Assembly (NCBI GenBank): GCA_028689145.1
Contig: JAQTWT010000001.1
Span: 62,001-126,000 of the forward strand
Source of the DNA: Gallionella sp.
GTDB lineage: Bacteria > Pseudomonadota > Gammaproteobacteria > Burkholderiales > Gallionellaceae
Reading direction: 5' to 3'
Length of the DNA: 64,000 nucleotides
Part shown: positions 46,547-55,464 of the stretch, piece by piece
How positions within the stretch are numbered: the first letter of the stretch is position 1
Layout of the letters: every line of letters starts with the position of its first letter
Program-made: the position numbers and the translations under genes
Notes under the pieces: generated by a model
What the model was told of the DNA's origin: nothing
Seen by the model: only the letters and a program-made list of their open reading frames with translations
Database searches by the model: none

Positions 46547-48097
46547 ATGCCCAATAACCAGCCACCCGATGCCCTGCCGCCCACCGAGCAACTGCTGACC
46601 TCGGGCGGGGATGCGCGCATCGCGCTTGATCCGTCCAGCGGACTGAACAAATACGGTTGCCCGCCGCTCCCCGACCCGGAGCTGCTGTCATTCGGTTCTT
46701 CCACGGCATCGGTTATTTCCACAGCCGGTTTCGCTGCCGCAAACCAGCTGCGCGAGAAATTGCTGCGCGCCATCGCTACAGAACCGCATGCAACCGTCTA
46801 TGCGCGCGAAACACAACGCATCCGCTCGGAATTACTCCGGCTGTGCGAACTATCCGATCTCGCCGGACTAGAAGTGGTACTGGCCACCTCTGGCACAGAC
46901 GCGCATCTGATTGCCGCACAGTATGCGGGAAGCGGCCAAGCCACCCCCACGTTAGTGCTGATGGTAGAGGCTAATGAAACGGGCAGCGGCGTGGCTGCAG
47001 CCTTGTCCGGCCACCAAGCGGATACCACAGGACAGCCCGATACTGCCGCTATTGACGCTCCCCGCATCGCAAACAGCAGCGCGCTTGAAGTCGTCTCCGT
47101 GCCGATCAGGCTTGCCGATGGAGCAGCGCGGTCGTTGGCTGACGTTGATAATCAGATCGAATCCTTGGCAAACGAAGCGGTTGCACTGGGACGACGGGTT
47201 TTATTAATCCTTGTCGATCAATCCAAGACCGGCTTAATCGCACCCAGTCCGGCCTGCGCTGCCAAACTGCATCACAGCCTTCCGGATAGCCTTGATATTC
47301 TGGTTGATGCCTGCCAGTTTCGCATCGCGCCGCCGACTTTGCGCGCCTATCTGGAACATGGCTTCATGGTCGCACTGACCGGGTCAAAGTTCGTCACCGG
47401 ACCGTCTTTTTCAGCCGCCCTGCTGCTCCCTTTATCAGCGGCACAACGACTCCGGCAGAGACCATTCCCCACGGCTTTGCAACCCTATTCATGCCGGGGA
47501 AATTGGCCGACGAACTGGGATAGCGCAGACGTACTGAACAGTGATGCAAATTTCGGGCTACTGCTGCGCTGGGAAGCCGCGCTGGAGGAAATGCGCAGAT
47601 TCCATGCGCTACCGCAAACCGCGATCGTCAATTTCATTCAATCCTTTGATCACGCCGTCCGGCAACATTTAACCAACGATCCCGCCTTTGAAATATTGCC
47701 GGTGCCGCAACTTGACCGCAGCCCATTGATAGAAAACAACAGATGGGATCATCTCCAGACGGTTTTTTCTTTTCTGCTTTATCACCCGAAAATCAGCTCC
47801 GGGCGAATGCCGCTGTGCCGCGAAGAAACCCTGCATGTCTATAAACAACTGCAAACCAATTTGGCGAAAATCGCCGCAAACCAGACAGGTGATATTGGAG
47901 CGTTACGCATTCAGCTTGGACAACCGGTTGCGTGCGGCAAACGTAACGGGATAGAGGTAAGCGCATTGCGCCTATGCGCCAGCGCGCGGCTGATTGCCGA
48001 TGCGGTCTCGGCGGATGACAAAGGAGTTGCCGCCACGATGGAACAGGCGTTGGCGGCGTTAAGCAAAGCGGCGTTGATCGCCGGGACGCTGGAATGA
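46547..48097 (+). CDS. PLP-fold (aspartate-aminotransferase fold) enzyme of unassigned function
   Basis: 516 aa. Core features resemble fold-type I PLP enzymes: GLNKYGCPPLPDPELLSFGS and SVISTAGFAAANQLREKLLR at the N-terminus, LATSGTDAHLIAAQY (cofactor phosphate loop, ~125), DILVDACQFRI (pyridine-binding Asp followed by Q, ~250), and VALTGSKFVTGPSF with the candidate Schiff-base lysine (~280). The C-terminal domain contains KRNGIEVSALRLCASARLIA. It does not match a family I can name. Third gene of the decarboxylase/ATP-grasp set, oriented the same way. No clear ribosome-binding site precedes ATG 46547. Confidence 0.72.
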   Translation: MPNNQPPDALPPTEQLLTSGGDARIALDPSSGLNKYGCPPLPDPELLSFGSSTASVISTAGFAAANQLREKLLRAIATEPHATVYARETQRIRSELLRLCELSDLAGLEVVLATSGTDAHLIAAQYAGSGQATPTLVLMVEANETGSGVAAALSGHQADTTGQPDTAAIDAPRIANSSALEVVSVPIRLADGAARSLADVDNQIESLANEAVALGRRVLLILVDQSKTGLIAPSPACAAKLHHSLPDSLDILVDACQFRIAPPTLRAYLEHGFMVALTGSKFVTGPSFSAALLLPLSAAQRLRQRPFPTALQPYSCRGNWPTNWDSADVLNSDANFGLLLRWEAALEEMRRFHALPQTAIVNFIQSFDHAVRQHLTNDPAFEILPVPQLDRSPLIENNRWDHLQTVFSFLLYHPKISSGRMPLCREETLHVYKQLQTNLAKIAANQTGDIGALRIQLGQPVACGKRNGIEVSALRLCASARLIADAVSADDKGVAATMEQALAALSKAALIAGTLE

Positions 48098-48168
48098 AGA
48101 GGCCGCATGGCTGTGCAAAATCAAATGTGATGCTACCCCAGATGTTGAGTAAACTAATGTGAGCCCCT

Positions 48169-48735
48169 TTAGTTCGATTTCTCACCACCATTAAAGTAAA
48201 TTTCTCGAAAACGCCTACCCCACACAACCAATAACTTGGCTAAAGCAGCAAAACCAAACACAATCACCCCACCGTATGTTGCCATTCCTATTCTGCTATG
48301 CGAGATGAAATAATCGGTTCCGGGGCCTTCGAAGGGATCAAACTTAGACAAGAAAAGTATCTGAATTGCCAACAAGAACATGGCAACCATAAATACATAA
48401 CGTAACCAGAAGGGGGCATGGTGGGCTTTTATTTCTGCGAATTGATCTGTTTTACTGCCAATATCCAATGAAAAATAAATAATTGGCGTTAACATCCACA
48501 TGACAGAGAAGTAAAGCTGTAAAACTTGCGCCAGTTCATACTGTGCATTGATGTGATCTATCATGGGCACAATGCCAGCCATGACGCTCACAATGGTTCT
48601 CGCCACCGTGTAACGCAACACATCGACTGGTGAAAACAGGGCTATTGCCAATCCCACGAGTATCGGAATCCAAAACAAACGGCGCCTGTATTCAACAAAA
48701 ATCAACTGGATCAGGTTCGGCATCAATTTATTCAT
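48169..48735 (-). CDS. Four-helix membrane protein, function unknown
   Basis: 188 aa with about four hydrophobic segments (LFWIPILVGLAIALF, LYFSVMWMLTPIIYFSL, YVFMVAMFLLAIQILFL, ATYGGVIVFGFAALAKLLVV). Charged loops hold HHAPFWLR and SKFDPFEGPGTDYFI. I do not recognise a family. ATG 48735 has GGGAGGG eight bases upstream, just after a 24-codon ORF ending in TAG. The TAA stop lies inside ACTAAAGGGG, a motif repeated upstream of the gene. Codon and base use look more AT-rich than the flgA side, suggesting separate acquisition. Confidence 0.75.
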   Translation of the reverse strand: MNKLMPNLIQLIFVEYRRRLFWIPILVGLAIALFSPVDVLRYTVARTIVSVMAGIVPMIDHINAQYELAQVLQLYFSVMWMLTPIIYFSLDIGSKTDQFAEIKAHHAPFWLRYVFMVAMFLLAIQILFLSKFDPFEGPGTDYFISHSRIGMATYGGVIVFGFAALAKLLVVWGRRFREIYFNGGEKSN

Positions 48736-48736
48736 C

Positions 48737-48811
48737 CTATTGCCCTCCCTTTAAACACCGCATCGGTTGCCGAACTAAAGGGTTCAGCTTCACATTAAGT
48801 TTTTTTTCCAT
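48737..48811 (-). CDS. 24-aa small ORF upstream of the membrane protein, probably coupled
   Basis: Not in the ORF track. ATG 48811 follows TAGGAGA with six bases between. It encodes MEKKLNVKLNPLVRQPMRCL plus KGGQ and stops (TAG) one base before the ATG of the membrane protein. The peptide is basic. The stop/start spacing (TAGGATG) suggests translational coupling or a leader peptide. Conservation is unknown. Confidence 0.5.
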   Translation of the reverse strand: MEKKLNVKLNPLVRQPMRCLKGGQ

Positions 48812-48825
48812 TTCACATCTCCTAA

Positions 48826-48872
48826 CTAAAAGAACTAAAAGGGGCAGCCTGAGCTAACCCCTTTAGTAGTCT
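48826..48872. repeat. ACTAAAGGGG inverted repeat upstream of the membrane-protein cassette
   Basis: AACTAAAAGGGGCAGCCTGAGCTAACCCCTTTAGTA pairs end to end. Related copies are CCCCTTTAGTTCG at 48165-48177 (overlapping the membrane-protein stop) and GAACTAAAGGG at 48772-48782 inside the small ORF. It may be the FGE gene's transcript end. Confidence 0.55.
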
Positions 48873-48901
48873 CAAGCATTGCGCCCGGTTTGTTTTACTG
48901 C

Positions 48902-49699
48902 TTACGGCAACGTCCTCGCGACACGAAATCCGAAGCTGCTGCTGCGGAACTCCGCCCGCGCCCCGATCCTGAAAGCCGCGCGCACGAACGGTGCTTCAAA
49001 GTTCCACGAACCGCCGCGCAGCATCCGTTCCACTCCATCTCCCAGCCATGCGCTACCATCCGCCGGAGCGCCGTTGTAACTTTCATGGTTGCTATCCTCC
49101 ACCCATTCCCACACGTTGCCGCTCATATCGTGCAAACAAAAAGCGTTGGCCTGCTTGGTTGCCACCGGATTGGTCGTCTTGCCGCTAGTACCCGGCGGAA
49201 CTGCATACGCGCCATACCACGCCACGCTGCCCGCGTCATCGCTGCCGCAATATTCCTGCTGCCCACCGGCGCGACAAGCATATTCCCATTCGGATTCACT
49301 TGGCAGGCGATATTGCTTGCCGGACTTGGCATTGAGCTTGCGGATGAATTCGTGGGCATCATTCCAGCTCACCTGCTCCACCGGGCAGTTGTCGCCGCAA
49401 TCTTTAAAGTAGCCGGGATTGTTACCCATCACCGCTCTCCATTGCGCCTGGGTAACTTCGGTTTTGCCCAGCTCAAAAGGTTTGGCGATGGTGACGCGAT
49501 GCGAGGGATTGAAACCCATCTCGAAACTGCCTGCCGGAATGACTGCCATTTCGATACTGCCCGCAGTGTCGCGAAACGACTTGCCATTTTGTTCAACCGG
49601 ATGAGCGATTGTCCCCGTTGAACATGCGGCTTGCGCGGTCGCAGGTAACGACATGAAGCAGAGTGCCGTGATAATGCCGAATGCCAGACGCGTCATCAT
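48902..49699 (-). CDS. Secreted FGE-sulfatase (SUMF1-type) domain protein
   Basis: ~265 aa. I start at ATG 49699 (MMTRLAFGIITALCFMSLPA, then TAQA: signal peptide), 16 bases after the flgA stop; the track start at 49813 runs into flgA. The formylglycine-generating-enzyme fold is clear: AVIPAGSFEMGFNPSHRVTI, FELGKTEVTQAQWRAVMG, GDNCPVEQVSWNDAHEFIRK, YRLPSESEWEYACRAGG, DMSGNVWEWVEDS, RMLRGGSWNF and SSSFGFRVARTLP. Most such bacterial proteins are binding modules or maturases, not true FGEs. Same strand and adjacent to flgA, so possibly in one transcript. Confidence 0.9.
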   Translation of the reverse strand: MMTRLAFGIITALCFMSLPATAQAACSTGTIAHPVEQNGKSFRDTAGSIEMAVIPAGSFEMGFNPSHRVTIAKPFELGKTEVTQAQWRAVMGNNPGYFKDCGDNCPVEQVSWNDAHEFIRKLNAKSGKQYRLPSESEWEYACRAGGQQEYCGSDDAGSVAWYGAYAVPPGTSGKTTNPVATKQANAFCLHDMSGNVWEWVEDSNHESYNGAPADGSAWLGDGVERMLRGGSWNFEAPFVRAAFRIGARAEFRSSSFGFRVARTLP

Positions 49700-49715
49700 T
49701 ACCGGCAACTCAGCA

Positions 49716-50402
49716 TTACGGCCTGATCTCCACCATGCCGTCCGGCCCGGCAATGCCGCCCAGTGTGCGGCCCGAGCGGGTGCGAACCTGAACCTGCTGA
49801 CCTTCGCTGGCATTGTTCAGCGCAACGCCTTCGTTGCGTACGCTGAAACCGTTGCCGCGCAGAATCAGTTGCACCGACTGGCCTTGCACGATGCTGTAGG
49901 GGGCGCGCAACATGGCTTCGCGCAATACCTGCCCGGTGTTAATACCGTAGCGCAGTACCTTGCCCACCACTTGTTTAACATCGGTAAGCCCGCCCGCCTG
50001 GGTAGTTTCGGTCGTCTGCGTGGCAATATCTTCCTCGCGCAGGGTATGCCCGAGCGGCAACGACCTTGCACTGATCAGCAGGTTGCTGTTGACCCTGATT
50101 TGCACGGGCACAGAAATACGCCATCCCCGCGCTTCATTACAGCGCACCCCGACGGCGGTTCTCCCGATCAGTTTACCGCCGGCGGGTAGAAAGGCTTCGA
50201 GTTTGCCGCATTCGGGCAGCGAGATGCGGCGGTCAATCTCCCCCACCGAGAAGGTGACCTTACCGGGCAGATCGGCGGTTTGCTGTTGCACGAAGGCCGC
50301 AATCACCTCCCGTACCAGCGCATGATCCTGTGTCCCGGCAAGCGCCGATGCTGCGGCCTGCAGCAGCAAGCACATCCATAAAAGTTTTTTCATGGGAGGC
50401 AT
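49716..50402 (-). CDS. flgA: FlgA, P-ring assembly chaperone
   Basis: Periplasmic chaperone for FlgI. Signal peptide KKLLWMCLLLQAAASALA, then the SAF-like C-terminal domain (ISARSLPLGHTLREEDIATQ, VVGKVLRYGINTGQVLREAM, IVQGQSVQLILRGNGFSV, VRTRSGRTLGGI). ATG 50402 or 50393 could start; neither has a clear ribosome-binding site. Divergent from flgB across ~150 bases. Usually next to flgMN; here the accessory island separates them. Confidence 0.94.
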   Translation of the reverse strand: MPPMKKLLWMCLLLQAAASALAGTQDHALVREVIAAFVQQQTADLPGKVTFSVGEIDRRISLPECGKLEAFLPAGGKLIGRTAVGVRCNEARGWRISVPVQIRVNSNLLISARSLPLGHTLREEDIATQTTETTQAGGLTDVKQVVGKVLRYGINTGQVLREAMLRAPYSIVQGQSVQLILRGNGFSVRNEGVALNNASEGQQVQVRTRSGRTLGGIAGPDGMVEIRP

Positions 50403-50555
50403 TGTGCGTGCTGCAGGCTATTAAGGGAAGCAATAGATAAGCCCGAATTAAGGGGTAAAACCGCCACTAATCCGCAAATAACATAGCTTTCAGCCGGTCT
50501 AGGATGTTAGCCATGTTAATTGGTAATAAATGTCAGCAGATAAATAGGGGGCGGC

Positions 50556-50960
50556 ATGGTCAATAAATTGGACAATTTACTGAACTTCCATCAAACCGCG
50601 TTGAATTTGCGCGCGGCGCGTCAGGAGTTGCTGGCCTCGAATATCGCTAATGCCGACACGCCAAACTATAAAGCCAAGGATATTGATTTTGCCAGTGCTT
50701 TGCAGAATGCGCTGGCCGGCACATCACCGGAATTACCGGTCGTACAAACCTCCCCGATGCACTTCGGCGGAAATACCGGCGACACGATTCTGGGTTCGCC
50801 GGTGAGGTATCGCGTACCTGTCCAGCCCAGCGCTGACGGCAACACCGTCGATATGGATGTGGAGCGCGCGCAATTTGTCGACAACGCATTGCGTTACGAG
50901 GCCAGCGTGAATTTTGCCGGCGGCAAGCTTAAGGACATGCTGGCGGTAATACAGGGATAG
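50556..50960 (+). CDS. flgB: FlgB, flagellar proximal rod protein
   Basis: 134-aa rod protein. N-terminal helix with QELLASNIANADTPNYKAKD, the rod/hook family ANxxTPxY motif, and a C-terminal helix ending ASVNFAGGKLKDMLAVIQG. ATG 50556 follows a GGGGGCGGC stretch. First gene of the flgB-L string. I found no convincing sigma54 or sigma28 site in the flgA-flgB gap. Confidence 0.97.
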   Translation: MVNKLDNLLNFHQTALNLRAARQELLASNIANADTPNYKAKDIDFASALQNALAGTSPELPVVQTSPMHFGGNTGDTILGSPVRYRVPVQPSADGNTVDMDVERAQFVDNALRYEASVNFAGGKLKDMLAVIQG

Positions 50961-51115
50961 CAAGCTTGGGGCAAGTCTGGCGCAGCCCCTGCAGTTTGAA
51001 AGTTGGTTTAATTTTGTATGGTAGCGCACAGAGTTAAATGTTCGGAAGTGGCATAAAGGCAGGCAGGCTGGAATAGATATATTCGGTTTGCGAAGCGAAA
51101 AACAAGGAGGTAGAT

Positions 51116-51520
51116 ATGTCTCTGTTTAACATATTCAATGTAGCAGGCTCCGGAATGGCCGCGCAATCGCAACGCCTGAACGTGGTCGCGAGTAATCTGG
51201 CGAATGCCGACAGCACCACCAGCGCCAACGGGCAACCCTATCGCGCAAAGCAAGTGGTGTTCAGCACGGTGCCGGTGGATGGCAGCGGCGCACAGGGGGT
51301 AAAAGTGGCTGCGGTAGTTGAGGACGGTTCCCCGATGAAACTAATCTACGACCCAAAGCATCCAATGGCCAACGAACAGGGCTATGTGGCGATGCCGAAT
51401 GTAAATGTGGTGGATGAGATGGTGAATATGATCTCTGCATCACGCTCTTATCAAAACAACGTCGATGTGATGAATACCTCCAAAACGCTGTTACTTAAAA
51501 CTTTAACCATCGGCCAGTAA
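51116..51520 (+). CDS. flgC: FlgC, flagellar proximal rod protein
   Basis: 134 aa, rod protein following FlgB. N-terminus [20 protein letters not shown] with [11 protein letters not shown], and the C-terminal helix [27 protein letters not shown] precedes ATG 51116 at good spacing. A 155-base gap from flgB has no other gene. Confidence 0.97.
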   Translation: MSLFNIFNVAGSGMAAQSQRLNVVASNLANADSTTSANGQPYRAKQVVFSTVPVDGSGAQGVKVAAVVEDGSPMKLIYDPKHPMANEQGYVAMPNVNVVDEMVNMISASRSYQNNVDVMNTSKTLLLKTLTIGQ

Positions 51521-51549
51521 TAATCGGCTCGCAATAAAAGGAAATTACC

Positions 51550-52212
51550 ATGCCTATCACACAAACCAGCAATACCACCTCGACAACCAATGCCGCCGCC
51601 GCTACTTCGGCCTCCAGCACAGCAGCCAGCACACAGGATAGATTTCTGAAGCTTCTGGTTACGCAGATGAAGAATCAGGATCCGCTCAACCCGATGGACA
51701 ACGCGCAGGTCACTTCGCAAATGGCGCAGCTCAGCACGGTATCCGGCATCGACAAGCTGAATGTCACTTTGCAGGCCTTGAGTGACAGCATGACTTCCAA
51801 CCAGTCGCTGCAAGCGGCCAGCATGATCGGGCACGGTGTATTGGTGCCGGGTAACGGTGTCGATCTGGCAAACGGTAGCGCCTACGGCGGCTTTGAATTA
51901 ACGCAAAGCGCTGACAATGTAACGATTTCGATCAAGAACAAAGCGGGTGCTTTGATTCGCAGTATTGATCTGGGCGATCAACCGGCAGGGATGGGGCACT
52001 GGCAATGGGATGGCAAGGATAACAACGGTGCAGCGGTAGCGGATGGCAGTTATACCTTTGCCGCCAGCGCACTTCAAGACGGCAGCAGAGCCGATGCAAC
52101 AGGACTGCAATTCGGTATGGTCAATAGCGTATCCCAAGGCAAACAAGGCGTAACTTTGAGCGTTGGGCAACTGGATGGCATTGCGATGTCGCAAGTCAAA
52201 CAGATACTCTAA
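51550..52212 (+). CDS. flgD: FlgD, hook cap / hook assembly scaffold
   Basis: 220 aa. N-terminal FLKLLVTQMKNQDPLNPMDN and QVTSQMAQLSTVSGIDKLN are the FlgD signature; the C-terminal Ig/tudor-like part has GHWQWDGKDNNGAAVADGSY. The alanine/serine-rich first 35 residues are disordered and exported. Ribosome-binding site AAAGGAAAT. Confidence 0.96.
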   Translation: MPITQTSNTTSTTNAAAATSASSTAASTQDRFLKLLVTQMKNQDPLNPMDNAQVTSQMAQLSTVSGIDKLNVTLQALSDSMTSNQSLQAASMIGHGVLVPGNGVDLANGSAYGGFELTQSADNVTISIKNKAGALIRSIDLGDQPAGMGHWQWDGKDNNGAAVADGSYTFAASALQDGSRADATGLQFGMVNSVSQGKQGVTLSVGQLDGIAMSQVKQIL

Positions 52213-52348
52213 CCGGATCAAGTTACAGTGAACCTCTAAAGAAAATCAAGCATTCCGTGATCATCGGCAGAAACTTGACTGGGGCGATACGGAATAAAAC
52301 AAACCGCAAGGCACTTGCCTTCGGTCAGTCTGATACAAGGAGAACATC

Positions 52349-53809
52349 ATGAGCTTTCAGCAAGGATTAAGCGGCCTAAATTCATCGGCCAAACAACTGG
52401 ATTCGATCGGCAATAACGTGGCGAATGCCAGTACCGTCGGTTTTAAGCAATCCCAGACGCAATTTGCCGATGCCTATGCTGCCTCTCTTTCCGGCGGCGG
52501 CTCGCTGCAAACCGGCTCAGGTAGCAGGGTGGCGGCGATTGCGCAGCAGTTCTCCCAGGGAACCGTCTCCACCACCAACAATCCGCTGGATACCGCCATC
52601 AGCGGTGCCGGTTTTTTCCGTTTAACCGATCCGAATGGCGCTATTTTTTACAGCCGCAACGGGCAGTTTCATGAAGATAAGAATGGCTATATCGTCAACA
52701 GTCTAGGACATAATGTAACCGGTTACGAGGCGGTCGGCGGGGTGGTTTCGCAAGTTCAGCCGCCGGTAGCGTTGCAAATCAGCGCCCTAGATAAAAGCAA
52801 TCCACCTAAAGTCACCAGCACTGCCACAGTGGGGGTCAATCTCAGCTCCACTGAACTGGGAATTAGCAATACAGCAACACCTTTTAATCCATTAACCTCA
52901 ACGACCTACAACAAATCTACCGCATTGGCGCTCTATGACAGCGCGGGGGCCAGCCATGTGGCATCGCTATATTTTCAAAGGCAGCCTCTCGCCGCCTTTA
53001 CTGTTGCCGCCGCTCCCGCCCCTACTACGACCACCGTATCGTTTGCCAGCACTGCAGGACTAGCTGTAGGCAATACTCTCACTTTACCCAATGGCGGCGG
53101 CGCGGGCGTACCTTCAACAGTAACGATTACCGCCCTTACTGCAACGACGGCGACCTATTCCCCTGCGACAGTAGCGGCAGTAGCAGCTGATTCAATTACC
53201 ACCAATGCAGGCTCTAACACATGGAACGTTTTTTTAACAGTCGATGGCACATCGGTGCCAAATGTGGCACCCGCAACGGCAATGACTACTATGGTTTTTG
53301 GTAACAGCGGTGCGTTAACCTCACCTGCCGCAGCAGTAACCACCGGCACCATGCCATGGACAGGCGGTGCCACTATTACCGTTGACCTTACCCAATCTAC
53401 GCAATATGCGGGCACTTTCAACGTAAACAGTCTGACTCAAAATGGTTATGCCGCCGGAACACTGAGCGGATATTCAACCGGCGCGGATGGCATCATTCTG
53501 GGGCGCTATACCAACGGACAAACTCAGGCGCTGGGACAAATGCTACTGACCAACTTCTCCAACCCGCAAGGCTTGCAACCGGTGGGGAACAATGAATGGG
53601 TGGAAACGGTTGCTGCCGGTATTTTAGGGCCGCTACCGCCAGGTACCAGCGGTCGAGGGGTGCTGCAATCCTCTGCTGTGGAAGATTCCAACGTGGATCT
53701 GACCGCCGAACTGGTAAATATGATTGTCGCGCAGCGTATGTATCAAGCCAATGCGCAAACGATCAAGGCGCAGGATCAAGTGCTGCAAACCATCGTGAAT
53801 TTGAAATAG
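52349..53809 (+). CDS. flgE: FlgE, flagellar hook protein
   Basis: 486 aa. N-terminus SFQQGLSGLNSSAKQLDSIG, NNVANASTVGFKQSQTQFAD; C-terminus ELVNMIVAQRMYQANAQTIK. Compared with ~400-aa hooks there is extra sequence: residues ~213-300 form a Thr/Ala-rich beta segment (TTTVSFASTAGLAVGNTLTL, TALTATTATYSPATVAAVAA) inserted in the surface domain. A 136-base gap from flgD contains short inverted repeats (ATTCCGT...ACGGAAT, AAGGCACTTGCCTT). AAGGAGAAC precedes the ATG. Confidence 0.96.
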   Translation: MSFQQGLSGLNSSAKQLDSIGNNVANASTVGFKQSQTQFADAYAASLSGGGSLQTGSGSRVAAIAQQFSQGTVSTTNNPLDTAISGAGFFRLTDPNGAIFYSRNGQFHEDKNGYIVNSLGHNVTGYEAVGGVVSQVQPPVALQISALDKSNPPKVTSTATVGVNLSSTELGISNTATPFNPLTSTTYNKSTALALYDSAGASHVASLYFQRQPLAAFTVAAAPAPTTTTVSFASTAGLAVGNTLTLPNGGGAGVPSTVTITALTATTATYSPATVAAVAADSITTNAGSNTWNVFLTVDGTSVPNVAPATAMTTMVFGNSGALTSPAAAVTTGTMPWTGGATITVDLTQSTQYAGTFNVNSLTQNGYAAGTLSGYSTGADGIILGRYTNGQTQALGQMLLTNFSNPQGLQPVGNNEWVETVAAGILGPLPPGTSGRGVLQSSAVEDSNVDLTAELVNMIVAQRMYQANAQTIKAQDQVLQTIVNLK

Positions 53810-53862
53810 CGCTTAACTAACAGGCGCGGCACGTTGCGCTGTTACATTTTCAGGAAAAAGCT

Positions 53863-54606
53863 ATGGACAAATTGATCTACACAGCCATGACCGGTGCGGC
53901 GCAGGTGCTGAACCAGCAGGCAGTGGTGTCGGAAAATCTGGCCAATGCGAATACTCCCGGGTTTCGTGCCGCCCTGAGCACCTTTCGTGCCGTGCCGCTG
54001 GTTGGAGAAGGCTTGCAAACCCGGACGTTTGTAGTGGATTCCACCCCCGGTTCAGACTTTACACCGGCAATCATGCAGCAAACTGGGCGGGCGCTTGATG
54101 TGGCGTTACCGGGAGCCGGATGGCTGGCAGTGATAGGGCCGGATGGCAAGGAAGCCTATACGCGCAACGGTAGCCTGCAAATCACACCGGGCGGGGTGTT
54201 GCAAACACGCAACGGCTTGGACGTGATGGGTGACGGCGGTGCCATCACGATACCTGCCGACACTGAAGTGACAATCGCCAGAGACGGCTCCATCTCGACA
54301 GTACCCAGCGGTACCGGGGCAACGGCTGTCGTGGCCGCGGGGCGCTTAAAATTGGTTAACCCCCCTCCCGAACAACTGGAGCGTGGCGGCGATGGATTGT
54401 TTCGTTTGAAGGACGGCACGACCGCGCCGGTAGATGCCAATGTAAGCGTGGTATCAGGCAGCCTGGAAGGCAGCAATGTCAATACGGTTGAAGCAATGGT
54501 GAATATGATTTCGTTGGCGCGGAAATTCGATATGCAGATGAAGATGCTGCAATCCGCGGATAACAACGCAAGACAGGCCAGCCAGATAATGAGCCTTACC
54601 GGTTAG
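53863..54606 (+). CDS. flgF: FlgF, flagellar proximal rod protein
   Basis: 247 aa. N-terminus [20 protein letters not shown] with [20 protein letters not shown] (the rod motif), and C-terminal [20 protein letters not shown]. The central part [20 protein letters not shown] is shared with FlgG. Starts 53 bases after flgE. Confidence 0.97.
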   Translation: MDKLIYTAMTGAAQVLNQQAVVSENLANANTPGFRAALSTFRAVPLVGEGLQTRTFVVDSTPGSDFTPAIMQQTGRALDVALPGAGWLAVIGPDGKEAYTRNGSLQITPGGVLQTRNGLDVMGDGGAITIPADTEVTIARDGSISTVPSGTGATAVVAAGRLKLVNPPPEQLERGGDGLFRLKDGTTAPVDANVSVVSGSLEGSNVNTVEAMVNMISLARKFDMQMKMLQSADNNARQASQIMSLTG

Positions 54607-54659
54607 CGGGGGTCAGATGCACAGCACCCCCTGCGTTTATTTATAAGAGGATAGCAATC

Positions 54660-55442
54660 ATGATACGTTCTTTATGGATCGCAAAAACCGGTCTGGATGC
54701 CCAGCAAACCCAGATGGATGTGATTGCCAATAACTTGGCCAACGTCAGCACCACCGGTTTCAAACGTTCGCGTGCCGTATTCGAGGATCTGCTGTACCAG
54801 ACCATACGCCAGCCGGGTGCCCAATCTTCGCAACAAACCCAAATCCCATCAGGTTTGCAGATCGGCACGGGTGTTCGTCCGATCGCCGCCGAACGCATTC
54901 ATACCCAGGGTAATTTGCAACTCACCGGCAACCAGTTGGATGTGGCGGTTCAGGGGGCGGGGTTTTTCCAGATATTGATGCCGGATGGCACGACAGCCTA
55001 CACACGGGACGGCTCGTTCCAGATGGATAGCCAAGGGCAGTTGGTAACCGCCAGCGGCTTTGCCGTGCAACCAGCTATCACAATCCCCGCCACCTCCACC
55101 GGAGTTACCATTGGCCGTGATGGCATTGTTACCGTAACACAAGCAGGTGTGACTGCACCGGTGCAAGTTGGCAGCCTGCAACTGGCGACGTTTATCAATC
55201 CGGCCGGTCTGCAAAGCATGGGCGAAAATCTGTATCAGGAAACAGCTTCTTCGGGCACCCCCAGCACCAATGTACCGGGAACAAATGGCAGCGGTTCGCT
55301 GAGTCAATCCTATGTGGAAACTTCGAACGTAAACGTGGTGGAGGAATTGGTGAACATGATCCAAACCCAACGCGCTTATGAAATCAATTCCAAGGCCATT
55401 CAAACTTCAGATCAGATGCTGCAAAAATTATCGCAGATTTGA
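54660..55442 (+). CDS. flgG: FlgG, flagellar distal rod protein
   Basis: 260 aa, full length. N-terminus [60 protein letters not shown] (the FlgG-specific stretch), and C-terminal [20 protein letters not shown]. The best-conserved rod gene, so the call is certain. AGAGGATAGCAATC precedes the start. Confidence 0.98.
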   Translation: MIRSLWIAKTGLDAQQTQMDVIANNLANVSTTGFKRSRAVFEDLLYQTIRQPGAQSSQQTQIPSGLQIGTGVRPIAAERIHTQGNLQLTGNQLDVAVQGAGFFQILMPDGTTAYTRDGSFQMDSQGQLVTASGFAVQPAITIPATSTGVTIGRDGIVTVTQAGVTAPVQVGSLQLATFINPAGLQSMGENLYQETASSGTPSTNVPGTNGSGSLSQSYVETSNVNVVEELVNMIQTQRAYEINSKAIQTSDQMLQKLSQI

Positions 55443-55464
55443 TAAGTGAATCAAGGAGCCCGAA

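Noticed and set aside
50403-50555. Sigma54 or sigma28 promoter before flgB
   Set aside because: TAAAACCGCC...CAAATAAC has the TAAA box but a poor -10, and no GG-N10-GC pair was found.
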